Shown here: one piece after another, positions 17,692 through 28,359 of the stretch
How positions within the stretch are numbered: position 1 is the first letter of the stretch
How the letters are laid out: each line of letters opens with the position of its first letter
Assembly (NCBI GenBank): GCA_030835385.1
Contig: JAURPI010000042.1
Coordinates: 248,001-312,000 of the forward strand
Direction of reading: 5' to 3'
Source of the DNA: Alphaproteobacteria bacterium
Lineage (GTDB): Bacteria > Pseudomonadota > Alphaproteobacteria > Rhodospirillales > Rhodospirillaceae
DNA: 64,000 nt
Position numbers and translations under genes: made by a program
Notes under the pieces: generated by a model
What the model saw: only the letters and a program-made list of their open reading frames with translations
The model's database searches: none
Told to the model about the DNA's origin: nothing

Positions 17692-20249
17692 CTTTTTACC
17701 AAGTCCTTCAGCACGGCAAACGGTGAGTCTGGGTCGATCGGCTTCTCAGCCGGCTTGCTTCTCTTGGGTTTTCTTTTTTGCACGTCACCGGTCTTGGGTG
17801 ATGTTTTAGAATTCGTTTTTGGCGCGGTTCGCCGTTTGGGTTTGCGTTTAACGGCAATAGAGATCCCTTCCTGCCCAAGGCTCGACACGTAGCTAAGCGC
17901 GACCAGAAGCTCCACGGCATTTTCTGCGCCAATACCCAAAGGCGACAAACTTGCCGGCGGAAGTATTTTAACACCCTCACGCAACAAGCGTCTGACCTCA
18001 GCGGAGAACCGTTCGATCATATCTACCCGATATGCGGTGCCTTTAACGGGGTGAAACCCTGACGCGCGGTAAAAATCAGCCGGAACATTTTTCTCAGTGG
18101 GAAAAGAAACGCGACCTGCGGGAGGCAAGGCCGGTGGCACCTCTGAATCGTTATCGACCGTCCAAAGAAGGGCGCGGAGCCGGACTGGTTCGGCCTTAAG
18201 TACATCTGGCACGTATACAAAATTGAGGCCGAATCTAATGCGGTGACCAGCAAGCGCTTTGCGGTCCTCGTCGGTGAGCACGCGTATCTGCGCCTCAGCC
18301 TCTTTGCGATCCACCGTCCCCAACGCTTCAGCGACCTGAAACGCTAGACCGCGAGCCGCTCCTTTAAGTGGAGACGCTTCTGCCTGGATGAGAGGTCCCA
18401 GCAATTTGTCAATATGGGCATCAATCCATTTCTGGTGACGCATAGCCACTTGATCACACAGCGCTCGATCCAACCGATCATCGGCTGTGACACTGACTTT
18501 TGGCGACAATGGTCTTGCACCTTTTGTCAGCGTAGCGACTACAGCGCCTTGCCAAAGGACTCGAGCACGATCGTCCAATGAAAAAGCCTCGTCGTTTGCG
18601 TCAATCTGCGCTAGCGCGCGGCGCTCGAGTTCCGGCACCACCGCAGAATCAGCCGCGTTCTCGATGGCGCGATCTGCAGTTTTTAAACCTGTCTTGTCGG
18701 GCTCAAACACAAGGCCGTTGAGCGTGCCGATGAAATGACCATCGACTTCTACACGACCTGCCTCATCAACGGCGGCAACCATGCGGTCTGTTCCCTTAAG
18801 TTTCTTCACCAAGTGCGCAATGCGCCGATCAATAAACTGTTCTGTTAGTTTGTCATGCAATGAATCGGACAAGCGATCTTCTACAACGCGAGTCTGATCC
18901 TGCCAATAACCGGCATTCTCTACCCATCTCGGCCGATTGGCGAGATAGGTCCATGTTCGAATAGCGGCAATGCGATCCATCAAAGCATGAATGTCGCCAT
19001 CCGTTCGATCTATGCGGCCGACCTGGTCAGCCACCCAATCCTCTGGGATGTTTTCGTTGGTATCACTTAGGTGTAAATAGATTTGGCTGAGTAGACGCGC
19101 ATGGGTTTCAGGTCTCAGTTTGCGGAAGTCGGGAACTTGCGTCACATCCCACAACAGCCTGACGCGCGAAGATCCTTTAGCGCGATTCTGCACATCTGGT
19201 TCGTTAGCGAGAATATCTAAGACCAATTGATCTTCGGGCGTTGGTGGTCGCATCAAGCCGGGTCCTGGCGGCGGCTTTTGTAGGCCCTTAAGCAAGGATT
19301 GAACGGTCGCGTATTGAAGATCTGAATTTCGCCAATACAACATTTTGACCGATTGAAATTCGTGGGTCTCAATACGTGCAACAACATCTGGATCAAAAGC
19401 CGATACCTCTGCCGTTACACCAAATGTTCCGTCATTCATATGACGACCAGCCCGCCCTGCGATTTGAGACAGTTCCGGTGCGGTCAGCGCTCGGGGTGCC
19501 CGCCCGTCGAACTTTGATAAAGACGCAAAGGCAACATGATCCACATCCATATTCAGACCCATGCCAATAGCATCGGTCGCCACCAAATAATCGACTTCTC
19601 CGGATTGATAGAGCGCTACCTGCGCATTTCTCGCGCGCGGACTGAGCGCCCCCATAACCACAGCCGCGCCCCCACGTTGCCTCCGCAGTAGGTCTGCAAT
19701 GCCATAAACTTCGGAGGCTGAAAAAGCGACCACCGCTGACCGGCGGGGCAACCGCGTCAACTTCTTGGACCCGCTGTAGGTCAACTTTGAGAACCGCGGG
19801 CGTGTTATGAAATTGGCGTCTGGTACTAATCTGCGAATCAACGGCCGGACAGTTTCAGCCCCGAGAAACATGGTCTCTACTCGGCCACGGCTGTTCAGTA
19901 ACCGGTCGGTAAAAACATGGCCACGCTCGCGATCTGCCGCTAGCTGTATTTCATCAACTGCCAAAAATGCCACATCACGATCAATCGGCATACTTTCGAC
20001 GGTGCAGATAAAATAAGTAGCCCGCGGCGGGATGATCTTTTCTTCCCCCGTCACCAGCGCGACGGCACCTTCGCCCTTTATGGCAACAGCCCGGTCATAG
20101 TTTTCTCTGGCCAGCAGCCGCAATGGAAAGCCGATTATTCCCGATGCATGACCAAGCATCCGATCCATAGCGAGATAGGTTTTGCCGGTGTTGGTCGGCC
20201 CTAAGACGACAGTAACGTCTGAGTCTGAATAATCGTGCCGAGCGGCCAA
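17688..20249 (-). CDS. Suv3-type superfamily 2 RNA helicase
   Basis: 853 residues. Walker A is VVLGPTNTGKTYLAMDRML near residue 15, the DExH-type box is FLAVDEIQLAADRERGH, and the helicase C motifs include VATDAIGMGLNMDVDHV and LSQIAGRAGRHMNDGT. These match the Suv3/mitochondrial degradosome helicase group found in alphaproteobacteria. The long C-terminal region ends in a Lys/Arg-rich tail (KRKPKRRTAPKTNSKTSPK) suited to RNA binding. It probably unwinds RNA during decay or ribosome processing. The start appears to be TTG; the motif near the N-terminus leaves little room for a later one. Confidence 0.88.
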   Translation of the reverse strand: MAARHDYSDSDVTVVLGPTNTGKTYLAMDRMLGHASGIIGFPLRLLARENYDRAVAIKGEGAVALVTGEEKIIPPRATYFICTVESMPIDRDVAFLAVDEIQLAADRERGHVFTDRLLNSRGRVETMFLGAETVRPLIRRLVPDANFITRPRFSKLTYSGSKKLTRLPRRSAVVAFSASEVYGIADLLRRQRGGAAVVMGALSPRARNAQVALYQSGEVDYLVATDAIGMGLNMDVDHVAFASLSKFDGRAPRALTAPELSQIAGRAGRHMNDGTFGVTAEVSAFDPDVVARIETHEFQSVKMLYWRNSDLQYATVQSLLKGLQKPPPGPGLMRPPTPEDQLVLDILANEPDVQNRAKGSSRVRLLWDVTQVPDFRKLRPETHARLLSQIYLHLSDTNENIPEDWVADQVGRIDRTDGDIHALMDRIAAIRTWTYLANRPRWVENAGYWQDQTRVVEDRLSDSLHDKLTEQFIDRRIAHLVKKLKGTDRMVAAVDEAGRVEVDGHFIGTLNGLVFEPDKTGLKTADRAIENAADSAVVPELERRALAQIDANDEAFSLDDRARVLWQGAVVATLTKGARPLSPKVSVTADDRLDRALCDQVAMRHQKWIDAHIDKLLGPLIQAEASPLKGAARGLAFQVAEALGTVDRKEAEAQIRVLTDEDRKALAGHRIRFGLNFVYVPDVLKAEPVRLRALLWTVDNDSEVPPALPPAGRVSFPTEKNVPADFYRASGFHPVKGTAYRVDMIERFSAEVRRLLREGVKILPPASLSPLGIGAENAVELLVALSYVSSLGQEGISIAVKRKPKRRTAPKTNSKTSPKTGDVQKRKPKRSKPAEKPIDPDSPFAVLKDLVKS

Positions 20250-20317
20250 AGCGAAAGAACCTGACTGAGGAAAAGAAGGTGGACTAATCGGCTGCAGCGC
20301 TTCTTGGTTAAGACAAG

Positions 20318-20692
20318 CTAGTCCTCAACCAACTGCGCCTCTTGTCGTCGGTTCGCACGTTTGTTCTTTTGATTATAGTCCTTCAACCGACGTTCCATCG
20401 TGTCGAAAGAATCACGCAAGGCAATTAGAATGTCTTCATGGGCCTTCATTTCTTTCGGATCTCGCCGCACGACAAGGTCTTCGCCGGGCACTGCAAGATG
20501 AATGGTGACATGGAATGGCGCTGCATTGGAATTCAGATTGGAGTGGCTCTTGTGATGCGATTCGACGACAACCCGACAACTGGTGATGCGGTCTGAATAG
20601 TTCTCGAGTTTATCTACACGCTCTCGGATCTTCTCTTCGACAGCATCGGACTTATCGATCCCGTGAAAAGCGATTTGAGTTGGAATCTGCAT
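20318..20692 (-). CDS. hpf: Ribosome hibernation promoting factor, short form
   Basis: 124 residues from the ATG behind GGAGGCGAAT; a longer reading upstream lacks a ribosome site. The fold begins IPTQIAFHGIDKSDAVEEKI and includes DRITSCRVVVESHHKSH and FHVTIHLAVPGEDLVVRR, as in RaiA/HPF (sigma-54 modulation protein) which sits in the 30S subunit and inactivates or dimerises ribosomes. Alphaproteobacterial HPF is usually near 190 residues with a C-terminal dimerisation domain; that domain is absent here and a basic tail (RRLKDYNQKNKRANRR) takes its place. Confidence 0.85.
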   Translation of the reverse strand: MQIPTQIAFHGIDKSDAVEEKIRERVDKLENYSDRITSCRVVVESHHKSHSNLNSNAAPFHVTIHLAVPGEDLVVRRDPKEMKAHEDILIALRDSFDTMERRLKDYNQKNKRANRRQEAQLVED

Positions 20693-20852
20693 ATTCGCCT
20701 CCATTTTATACCGTGTTCGGTGGTGCAAGACGTCGGGTCGGATCATGCATCCACATCACATCATGACGCGATACTGAGACCGGAACAATGCGCCAAATCA
20801 AACCCAAGTGGGCACACCTGCGGCTGAGGAGAAAAATGTACCGTTGAGACCA

Positions 20853-20890
20853 ATTTACCCCTTGCCACGACGACGCAGACACCCAATATG
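20853..20890 (+). promoter_or_regulatory. Likely sigma-32 (RpoH) heat-shock promoter of htpG
   Basis: TTTACCCCTTGCC (-35; E. coli consensus TNTCNCCCTTGAA) and CCCAATAT (-10; consensus CCCCATNT) are separated by 15 bp, the right spacing. Transcription would start about 60 bp before the htpG ATG. HtpG is a classic RpoH target. Confidence 0.6.
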
Positions 20891-20957
20891 ACGCGCGAAT
20901 GCGATTGGTTTATCCACCCCGTGTCACACGGCGCTGACAAAAAGAGAGCCTTTAGAG

Positions 20958-22832
20958 ATGAGTGAAGAAAAACATACCTTCCAGGCGGAAGTTGCCAAGC
21001 TGTTAGATATTGTCGTGCATTCTCTGTACTCCAACACAGAGATCTTCCTACGCGAACTCATTTCGAACGCCTCAGACTCGTGTGACAGATTGCGCTACGC
21101 CGCATTGACAGACGGAAGTTTGATCGAAAGCGATAACTCAGAATTCTCAATTCATATCGCGGTCGACAAAGAAAAGCGCACGCTGACCATCAGCGATAAC
21201 GGCATTGGGATGAACAAAGACGAGCTGGTTGAGAACTTGGGTACAATTGCCAAGTCAGGCACGTCTGAGTTTATGAAATCTTTGACGGGCGATGAGACCA
21301 AAGACGTATCTCTCATCGGACAATTTGGCGTTGGCTTTTATTCATCATTTATGGTGGCGAAGAAGGTTGAAGTTTTCACCCGCAAAGCTGGCGAGACTCA
21401 AGGCTGGCAGTGGACATCAGATGGCCGTGGCAGCTACCGCATCACCGAATCAGACGACGCCGGTCGCGGTGCACGCATTGTATTGCATCTCAGAAAAGAA
21501 AGTGACGAGTACCTGGAGTCATTGCGCCTGAAGACCGTCGTCAAAACCTACTCCGATCATATTGCCATCCCGGTCATCCTCGACCCCATCCCGGGTGAGG
21601 AAGAAAGCACGGAAGAAACTCTCAATTCGGCATCAGCACTTTGGACCCGGCCCAAAAGTGAGATTACCGAAGAGCAGTACACAGAATTCTATCACCACGT
21701 GGCTCAGGGGTTTGACGAGCCTTGGCACACCCTGCATTTCAGGGCTGAAGGTGCCATTGAATACACCAGCCTTCTCTACGTGCCCACAAATCAACCCTTT
21801 GACCTTTTTGGACCGGAGAGAAAGAGCAAGGTGAAGCTCTACGTTAACCGCGTCTTCATTGCGGATGATCTGGAAGGGCTCATGCCTCCCTATCTGCGAT
21901 TTGTCCGTGGCGTTGTTGATTCATCAGATCTTCCGCTCAACGTCAGCCGGGAAATGTTGCAGGACAACCCGCAACTGAAGAAAATCCAGAAAGGGCTCGT
22001 TGGCAAACTGCTCAAAGAACTTAAAGACAGAACCAAGGTCACGAGTGAATACGAGACGTTTTGGTCGGCGTTCGGACCCGTATTGAAAGAAGGCTTATAT
22101 GAGGATTTCGAGCGCCGGGACGACCTCTTAGATCTTTGCCGTTTTCGATCAAGCGCAAGTGATGAGTGGCGTAGCCTTAAAGATTACGTCACCGACATGA
22201 AGGAAGGTCAGGACGCCATCTACTACATCACCGGCGCTGACACGGCTGCCCTCAAGAAATCACCTCAACTCGAGGGCTATGTCGCTAAAGGCGTCGAAGT
22301 CTTGCTTTTGACAGATTCTATTGACGAGTTCTGGGTAACCTCGGTCGGTGTTTTTGATAAGCATCCGTTCCGCTCGGCTGCTCAGTCCGCCGCCGATCTA
22401 GACTCAATTGCAAAGAGCGAAGACGACGAGACGAAAAAGGATGAGGAAGACAAAGCAAACGACACTGACATTGAAAGTCTAATCACGCGCCTCAAGGACG
22501 CTCTTGGAGAGTCGGTAAAAGACGTGAGAACGTCAAACCGACTGACGGAAAGTCCCGTCTGCCTTATCGGCGAGGACGGCGGCATGAGTCTGCACCTTGA
22601 ACGCATGCTGAAACAGCATGGGCAAGGCGAAGGACTGGCGAGCCCGAGAATCCTTGAGATCAATCCGAAGCACGCTTTGATCACAAAATTGACCGGCCAG
22701 AGCGATGACATTGTCGGGGAGACAGCGCACCTGCTGCTTGACCAGGCACGCATTGTTGAGGGAGAGGCTCTTCCGGATCCGGTTGCCTTTTCCCACCGTC
22801 TTTCTCAAGCCATGGAACGCGGGCTTCTCTAA
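20958..22832 (+). CDS. htpG: Molecular chaperone HtpG (Hsp90)
   Basis: 624 residues, the normal length. The GHKL ATPase domain shows YSNTEIFLRELISNASDSCD, DNGIGM and GQFGVGFYSSFMV; the middle domain contains LYVNRVFIADDLEGLMP and RGVVDSSDLPLNVSREMLQ; the C-terminal dimerisation domain ends LLLDQARIVEGE. A short acidic linker (KSEDDETKKDEEDKANDTD) separates the middle and C-terminal domains. Cytoplasmic ATP-dependent chaperone for client folding under stress. The ATG follows AGAGAGCC, and a heat-shock promoter candidate lies upstream. Confidence 0.97.
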   Translation: MSEEKHTFQAEVAKLLDIVVHSLYSNTEIFLRELISNASDSCDRLRYAALTDGSLIESDNSEFSIHIAVDKEKRTLTISDNGIGMNKDELVENLGTIAKSGTSEFMKSLTGDETKDVSLIGQFGVGFYSSFMVAKKVEVFTRKAGETQGWQWTSDGRGSYRITESDDAGRGARIVLHLRKESDEYLESLRLKTVVKTYSDHIAIPVILDPIPGEEESTEETLNSASALWTRPKSEITEEQYTEFYHHVAQGFDEPWHTLHFRAEGAIEYTSLLYVPTNQPFDLFGPERKSKVKLYVNRVFIADDLEGLMPPYLRFVRGVVDSSDLPLNVSREMLQDNPQLKKIQKGLVGKLLKELKDRTKVTSEYETFWSAFGPVLKEGLYEDFERRDDLLDLCRFRSSASDEWRSLKDYVTDMKEGQDAIYYITGADTAALKKSPQLEGYVAKGVEVLLLTDSIDEFWVTSVGVFDKHPFRSAAQSAADLDSIAKSEDDETKKDEEDKANDTDIESLITRLKDALGESVKDVRTSNRLTESPVCLIGEDGGMSLHLERMLKQHGQGEGLASPRILEINPKHALITKLTGQSDDIVGETAHLLLDQARIVEGEALPDPVAFSHRLSQAMERGLL

Positions 22833-22855
22833 CAGACGTTTCTTAAGTTTAGAAC

Positions 22856-23713
22856 TTACCGAGCGGTACGGCGGTCCGTCTGCGAGAGTGTAACTTGGGC
22901 GGAGGGTATCGCGCGTGGCACAACAGATGCTGCAAATAAGATGCGCCCGACTTTGTCTGCTTGAACAAAGACAGCAACGCCATACGATGACGTGGCGTCT
23001 AAATCCGACAATGAGAATGTGAAAGACTGCGCACGCCCTGAGCACGGGGCCAACGCAATAAGGCGCTTCACCACATTGATGTTACTCAGCGTCCTACCCC
23101 GATTCTCGCCTCCGCGAACACGCGTGAATTTTTGTGAGTTGTATACCGCCGCATAAACAGTGCCTGTTTGACCGCTATCTGATTGCGGGACCGTCACTTT
23201 GATGCGGTCATTTACGATGCGGCGTACATCCAGAGCCGGGAATTCAGATTGTTCTGACGAAGCACGCCTGATCGTATCGTTGATGGACGAGCGTTGCCCG
23301 CCAGGAACCGCATAGGACCCTGCAATAACCATCTGCGGCGTATAGACGTAATCCGTGTTAAGCGCTTCTCGGTACGCCTGCTGCCTCAAGCTAAAAGATT
23401 TGTGAGAAAACGGATCCTTCCACTCTTCTGTGTTCCAGTAATCAACATGAAATGAGAGAGCGAGAACATCGGTACGGTCTGACAGGTTGCGAAGAAAAGC
23501 GTCGGCGGGTGGGCAAGACGAACACCCTTGCGATGTATAGAGCTCGACCAATGTGAGCGTTTCACTTGGCTCAGCAATAAAGTCCTCGTCAGACAGCACG
23601 GGGCCAGCCCCACAGCCAATCATGACAAGGCTCAAAACACACCCCAGCCACCACCGCTGTCCGTCAGCTGTAGACCGAATAGGCGTGCCAATCTGGGGGG
23701 TTCTTTTGTGCAT
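22856..23713 (-). CDS. DUF1223 thioredoxin-like secreted protein
   Basis: 285 residues. An N-terminal membrane segment (LGCVLSLVMIGCGAGPVLS) could be a signal peptide or, through MIGC, a lipobox. The DUF1223 signature is LVELYTSQGCSSCPPADAFL, a thioredoxin-like CxxC, then FHVDYWN and YTPQMVIAGSYAVPGG. The family is periplasmic, of unproven function, and in alphaproteobacteria often lies beside acnA, as here apart from one intervening gene. The CxxC suggests redox activity but no substrate is known. Confidence 0.9.
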   Translation of the reverse strand: MHKRTPQIGTPIRSTADGQRWWLGCVLSLVMIGCGAGPVLSDEDFIAEPSETLTLVELYTSQGCSSCPPADAFLRNLSDRTDVLALSFHVDYWNTEEWKDPFSHKSFSLRQQAYREALNTDYVYTPQMVIAGSYAVPGGQRSSINDTIRRASSEQSEFPALDVRRIVNDRIKVTVPQSDSGQTGTVYAAVYNSQKFTRVRGGENRGRTLSNINVVKRLIALAPCSGRAQSFTFSLSDLDATSSYGVAVFVQADKVGRILFAASVVPRAIPSAQVTLSQTDRRTAR

Positions 23714-23913
23714 TGTGCAGTCCCTTCCCCACTCGACAGGTTTGATCTTAGTCGAAACCTTATAAGCTATGGTACTGAAATAACGCGCTTCCTGGCAGAG
23801 GGTTGCATTTACTTGGAAATTTCTCGCGTTTTAGGATTGCCTAGGACCGACGCTGGCGAATTAAGAACTATTAATTGAACAGAGTGGCACTTGGAGTCGC
23901 TAAGGGCCGCGAA

Positions 23914-25629
23914 TTAGACCGCCCTATCTGCCTCCAGGAAGGGCAAGAAGCTCTCGCCCCACTTATAAAAATCTTCATCCAAAATCTGGAATTTGCAGGC
24001 AGGGGCTGCGTCCGCCGCCGCCCGCGTGTGTGGGTTATTGGGGTCCCACTCGGATGTTGCCAATAAGGTTGGCACCGGTGTCTGTGAAAGCTTGTCGTAG
24101 GTGGGATACGTGAAGTGGGCGTGATAAGCGGTACGATACATATTGCCCGCCTTTAAGAGCGAACACACGCGCTCGTGCACCATGTCTGTTGCCAGAAACG
24201 GTTCTCGCCAAATCACGCCCGTTCGGTCCCGCTTGAACCATGGATAGTAAATCCCTTGGTCACGCATTTGATGCCAGCACTGCATGAGGTGACCGCCGTG
24301 CCAAACTGGCGAAACGTCTGGCGTGTAGTTGGCAATCAATTCGGCCTGTTCCGCTTTGGTATGCTCGAACACATTACTCATTATGAGCCGACGCACTTGG
24401 CTGGGGTTTTGCAATGCGAGCTCGAGCCCAACGAAACCGCCGCCCCACATGCCGTAGAAATCAATTTGATCTAATCCGAGCTGACCCAACCCAGCTGCCA
24501 AAACATCGGCGTAAACATCCATCTCGACGCCGTCGGTCGGAATAATGCGGTCCGAACACCCAGAGCCGGGCATATCAAAGGCAAAGACGGACCTCTTTCC
24601 AACAAACGATTGGGTAATTGGTTCAACTGTTCCAATAGAACTCGCGGCGTCATGCTGAACTAGCAAGGGAACTGTTTCCGCATCTGCATTGCATTGGAAA
24701 TGAAGTTGCCCACCGTCGACTGATACATAGTCGTGCCACAGAACACCGGGAATTGAAGCGACCTGAGGCGGTGGAGGCACGTTGGCCTCAACCCGACGCT
24801 CGCTCAAAAAAGTCAGTGCCTGCGCTTCACCCTTGGTCTGCTCATCGGCCATCGACTTACGAAGGTCAGACGCGGTGGATAAAACCCCACGCCACGGATC
24901 TAACCCATCGTATCTTTGGCGGGCGACGACCAGTGTCGGACATGAAATATCACGCAAGATGTCTTGCGCGTTGAACGTTCGAGCAGCGTTGTACCCCGCT
25001 TCATATCCCCGTCCATGAATACCGGAACTCAAGAATTGATTCATCCGGCGTTGGAGTTCACTTGGGTCCGGCATATCGGCATCTAGACGGGTATTCAGTG
25101 CAGGCGTGTGCCAAGGATGAAACGCCGTTTGTTCCCGCAACATCGCCCACAGCCACGCCAAGTGACTGCCATCCCATTGAGGCTCAAAAGGTGGCAACGG
25201 CGCTGTCGCACTTGGTGGCAGGTCTAAGGCGCCAGGCAGATCGAGGTCCCAGGCCGCCAGTGCAATAACACGCTTTGGAGCATGATGAGCAAAACTTAGC
25301 GCGAGAGCAGCACCAGCCTGCTCGCCATAGAGCGAGACCGCGTTGAGACCAAGAGCGTCTATGAGTGCGCCAAGATCATCACATAATGGGTCGAGATTAT
25401 CTGCCGGCTCATCGAGAGCAAACGACTGGCCATAGCCGGCCATGTCTGGAGCAATCACGGTAAACTGCTTCGACGCAGCCTGGATAAAGGGTTCCAGATC
25501 TTGAGATGACCTTGGCAAACGGTGCAGGGCAATCAAAGGCGGACCGCTGCCGGCGCGACGGTAGTGGAGCTGTCGTTGCCCAACTGTAACGTAGTGTCGC
25601 GTAAGACCAGGGATGGCAGGCTCAGTCAT
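23914..25629 (-). CDS. Tandem alpha/beta-hydrolase protein lacking both nucleophiles
   Basis: 571 residues made of two alpha/beta-hydrolase folds in series (about 1-285 and 295-571). Each half has the strand-turn patterns of the fold: VIAPDMAGYGQS and VFAFDMPGSGCS. At the nucleophile elbow, where active members read G-x-S-x-G, the first half has YGEQAG and the second has YGMWGG, so no serine, cysteine or aspartate nucleophile is present. The oxyanion His-Gly segment is HR or HD instead, and no catalytic histidine was seen near the C-terminus. It is probably a binding protein or a non-hydrolytic enzyme. It lies 36 bp downstream of acnA on the same strand. Substrate unknown. Confidence 0.75.
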   Translation of the reverse strand: MTEPAIPGLTRHYVTVGQRQLHYRRAGSGPPLIALHRLPRSSQDLEPFIQAASKQFTVIAPDMAGYGQSFALDEPADNLDPLCDDLGALIDALGLNAVSLYGEQAGAALALSFAHHAPKRVIALAAWDLDLPGALDLPPSATAPLPPFEPQWDGSHLAWLWAMLREQTAFHPWHTPALNTRLDADMPDPSELQRRMNQFLSSGIHGRGYEAGYNAARTFNAQDILRDISCPTLVVARQRYDGLDPWRGVLSTASDLRKSMADEQTKGEAQALTFLSERRVEANVPPPPQVASIPGVLWHDYVSVDGGQLHFQCNADAETVPLLVQHDAASSIGTVEPITQSFVGKRSVFAFDMPGSGCSDRIIPTDGVEMDVYADVLAAGLGQLGLDQIDFYGMWGGGFVGLELALQNPSQVRRLIMSNVFEHTKAEQAELIANYTPDVSPVWHGGHLMQCWHQMRDQGIYYPWFKRDRTGVIWREPFLATDMVHERVCSLLKAGNMYRTAYHAHFTYPTYDKLSQTPVPTLLATSEWDPNNPHTRAAADAAPACKFQILDEDFYKWGESFLPFLEADRAV

Positions 25630-25665
25630 AAATAGCCACCATCCCTGATATTTTCCGTGTCTGCT

Positions 25666-28359
25666 TTAGGCTGCCAAATTACGAAGAACGTAGTGCAACA
25701 CGCCACCGTTCTTAAAGTAATCAAGCTCACCTTCTGTATCGATGCGACAAAGAGCCGAGAACGTTTCTGTTGATCCGTCTGGGCGGGTCACTTTGACATC
25801 GACAGTCCCGCGCGGCGTAAGTCCAGCCAGGCCGGCAATATCGAAGAGTTCTGTGCCGTCCAACTTCAAGGTCTCGCGTGTTACACCGTCGGTGAATTGC
25901 AAAGGCAAAACACCCATACCAATGAGATTGGACCGATGAATGCGCTCAAAACTCTCTGTGATGACGGCGCGAACACCGAGAAGGTTTGTGCCTTTGGCCG
26001 CCCAATCCCGTGATGAGCCGGTGCCGTATTCTTTACCCCCGACCACGACCAATGGCACACCATCGGCTTTGTATTTCATCGCTGCATCATAGATCGGCAT
26101 GACCATCGCACCTGGATGATACTTGGTCATACCGCCTTCGATGCCGGGTACCATTTCATTCTTAATGCGAATGTTGGCAAAGGTGCCTCGCATCATGACT
26201 TCGTGATTGCCGCGTCGCGAGCCATAAGAATTAAAGTCTTTGGTCTCAACACCGTGCTCGACCAGATACGCGCCTGCCGGACTGTCTTTCTTAATCGCCC
26301 CGGCTGGTGAGATATGGTCAGTGGTGACAGAGTCGCCAAGAATGGCCAGGGGCCGTGCTCCTGCAATGTCTTCAATGGCGGGCGGTGTTTGAGATATACC
26401 CTTAAAGTACGGCGGATTGCGAACATAAGTGGAATCACCCTGCCAGCCATATGTCTCACTGGGCTCTGCTTTGACGGCTTGCCACTCCTCCGGACCCTTG
26501 AACACATCCGAATACCGGGACGAAAACATTTCTTGAGTTAGGAATTGCTCGATGCAGTCTGAGACTTCCTGCGGGCTCGGCCAAATGTCTTTCAAAAACA
26601 CATCATTGCCATCGGAGTCCGTGCCGATTGCATCCTTGGTCACATCGATACTCATAGATCCGGCGATTGCGTAAGCCACCACCAATGGCGGACTGGCGAG
26701 ATAGTTAGCCTTGATGTCTTGGCTGATGCGACCCTCAAAGTTGCGATTGCCCGACAACACGGACACCGCGACTAAATCACCATCGTTGATGCTCTTTGAA
26801 ATATTCGCGTCGAGCGGACCGGAGTTACCAATACAAGTTGTGCAACCATAGCCCACGGTGTGGAAGCCGAGGGCTTCCAAATCTTCTGTCAGACCCGCTT
26901 TGTCGAGATAGTCCGTCACAACTTGCGACCCAGGTGCCAACGACGTCTTGACCCAAGGTTTGCGACTCAAGCCTTTCTCACGGGCTTTACGTGCGACCAG
27001 GCCAGCAGCAAACAAAACCGACGGGTTGGAAGTGTTTGTGCACGACGTGATGGCCGCGATCACGACATCGCCATCGGTCAGAGTGTCTTTGGCGCCGTCA
27101 CCTGTTAACCCCGCGATCGGTGAAGAAGCCGCTGTTGCATGGTCAAACGTGTTGCTCAGTTGACCGGCAAATTCAGACGCTGCCGCCGACAAGGCCACGC
27201 GATCTTGTGGACGTTTCGGTCCAGCCAACGACGGTTCGACTGTTGAAAGATCTAGCTCCATCGAATCTGTAAATTCGGGGTCGGGCGTATCATCCTCGCG
27301 CCACATTCCTTGCGCCTTGGCATAGGCTTCAACAAGGGCGACGCGATCAGGATCTCGACCGGTAAAGGCGAGATAACGACAGACTTCTTTATCGATCGGA
27401 AAGAAACCGCACGTCGCACCATACTCTGGCGCCATGTTGGCAATGGTCGCGCGGTCCGTGAGCGACAAACCGGACAAGCCAGGGCCGTAAAACTCAACGA
27501 ACTTTCCGACCACACCCTTGGCCCGCAGCATCTGCGTGACCGTCAACACCAAGTCAGTCGCGGTCGTACCTTCTTTCAAACGGCCGTTGAGTTTAAAGCC
27601 GACAACCTCTGGGATAAGCATGGATACCGGCTGACCAAGCTTCGCCGCTTCCGCTTCAATGCCGCCAACGCCCCAGCCCAAAACAGCCAAACCGTTGACC
27701 ATGGTGGTGTGGCTGTCGGTTCCGACGAGCGTGTCAGGATAAGCGACGGTCTTGCCATCGTCTTCTCCAGTCCACACCACTTGGGCGAGATACTCGACGT
27801 TAACCTGGTGGCAGATACCTGTACCTGGTGGCACAACGTTAAAGTTGTCAAAGCCCATCTGGCCCCAACGCAAAAACTCGTAACGTTCGCGGTTCCGCGT
27901 AAATTCGAGATCGATATTCTTGGTCATCGCGTCTGGTGACGCGTAGGCATCAACCATGACCGAGTGATCAATCACCAGATCAACCGGCGACAGAGGATTA
28001 ATTTTCTGGGCATCTCCGCCAAGCGCCTGCATCGCTTCACGCATGGCGGCCAGATCAACGACGGCGGGAACACCTGTGAAATCCTGCATCAATACCCGAG
28101 CTGGACGATACGCAATTTCCTCGCTGGATTTGCGGTCTTTCAACCACGCCGAAATCGCTTTGACATGATCTGTACTGACTGATTTGCCGTCTTCGTAGCG
28201 AAGGAGGTTTTCCAGCAGAACTTTCAAGGAGAACGGAAGTCGGTCAACGTCGCCTATGCCCGCTTCTTCGGCAGCCGGTATGCTGAAGTAGTCGTAGGAT
28301 TTACCGGCAACATCAAGCGTGCGGCGGGTTTTCAAGGTGTCATGACCAGTGAGCGCCAT
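25666..28359 (-). CDS. acnA: Aconitate hydratase A
   Basis: 897 residues, full length for AcnA/IRP1-type aconitase. Cluster cysteines are in [17 protein letters not shown] and [15 protein letters not shown]; the swivel domain shows [18 protein letters not shown], and near the N-terminus [20 protein letters not shown]. It interconverts citrate and isocitrate in the TCA cycle and may bind mRNA when its cluster is lost (known for the family). The start is ATG with AGGGGGAA. It is divergent from the cytochrome c maturation operon. Confidence 0.97.
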   Translation of the reverse strand: MALTGHDTLKTRRTLDVAGKSYDYFSIPAAEEAGIGDVDRLPFSLKVLLENLLRYEDGKSVSTDHVKAISAWLKDRKSSEEIAYRPARVLMQDFTGVPAVVDLAAMREAMQALGGDAQKINPLSPVDLVIDHSVMVDAYASPDAMTKNIDLEFTRNRERYEFLRWGQMGFDNFNVVPPGTGICHQVNVEYLAQVVWTGEDDGKTVAYPDTLVGTDSHTTMVNGLAVLGWGVGGIEAEAAKLGQPVSMLIPEVVGFKLNGRLKEGTTATDLVLTVTQMLRAKGVVGKFVEFYGPGLSGLSLTDRATIANMAPEYGATCGFFPIDKEVCRYLAFTGRDPDRVALVEAYAKAQGMWREDDTPDPEFTDSMELDLSTVEPSLAGPKRPQDRVALSAAASEFAGQLSNTFDHATAASSPIAGLTGDGAKDTLTDGDVVIAAITSCTNTSNPSVLFAAGLVARKAREKGLSRKPWVKTSLAPGSQVVTDYLDKAGLTEDLEALGFHTVGYGCTTCIGNSGPLDANISKSINDGDLVAVSVLSGNRNFEGRISQDIKANYLASPPLVVAYAIAGSMSIDVTKDAIGTDSDGNDVFLKDIWPSPQEVSDCIEQFLTQEMFSSRYSDVFKGPEEWQAVKAEPSETYGWQGDSTYVRNPPYFKGISQTPPAIEDIAGARPLAILGDSVTTDHISPAGAIKKDSPAGAYLVEHGVETKDFNSYGSRRGNHEVMMRGTFANIRIKNEMVPGIEGGMTKYHPGAMVMPIYDAAMKYKADGVPLVVVGGKEYGTGSSRDWAAKGTNLLGVRAVITESFERIHRSNLIGMGVLPLQFTDGVTRETLKLDGTELFDIAGLAGLTPRGTVDVKVTRPDGSTETFSALCRIDTEGELDYFKNGGVLHYVLRNLAA

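Noticed and set aside
20910-20918. TTATCCACC, similar to a DnaA box, upstream of htpG
   Set aside because: A single imperfect match with no cluster; not evidence for an origin.
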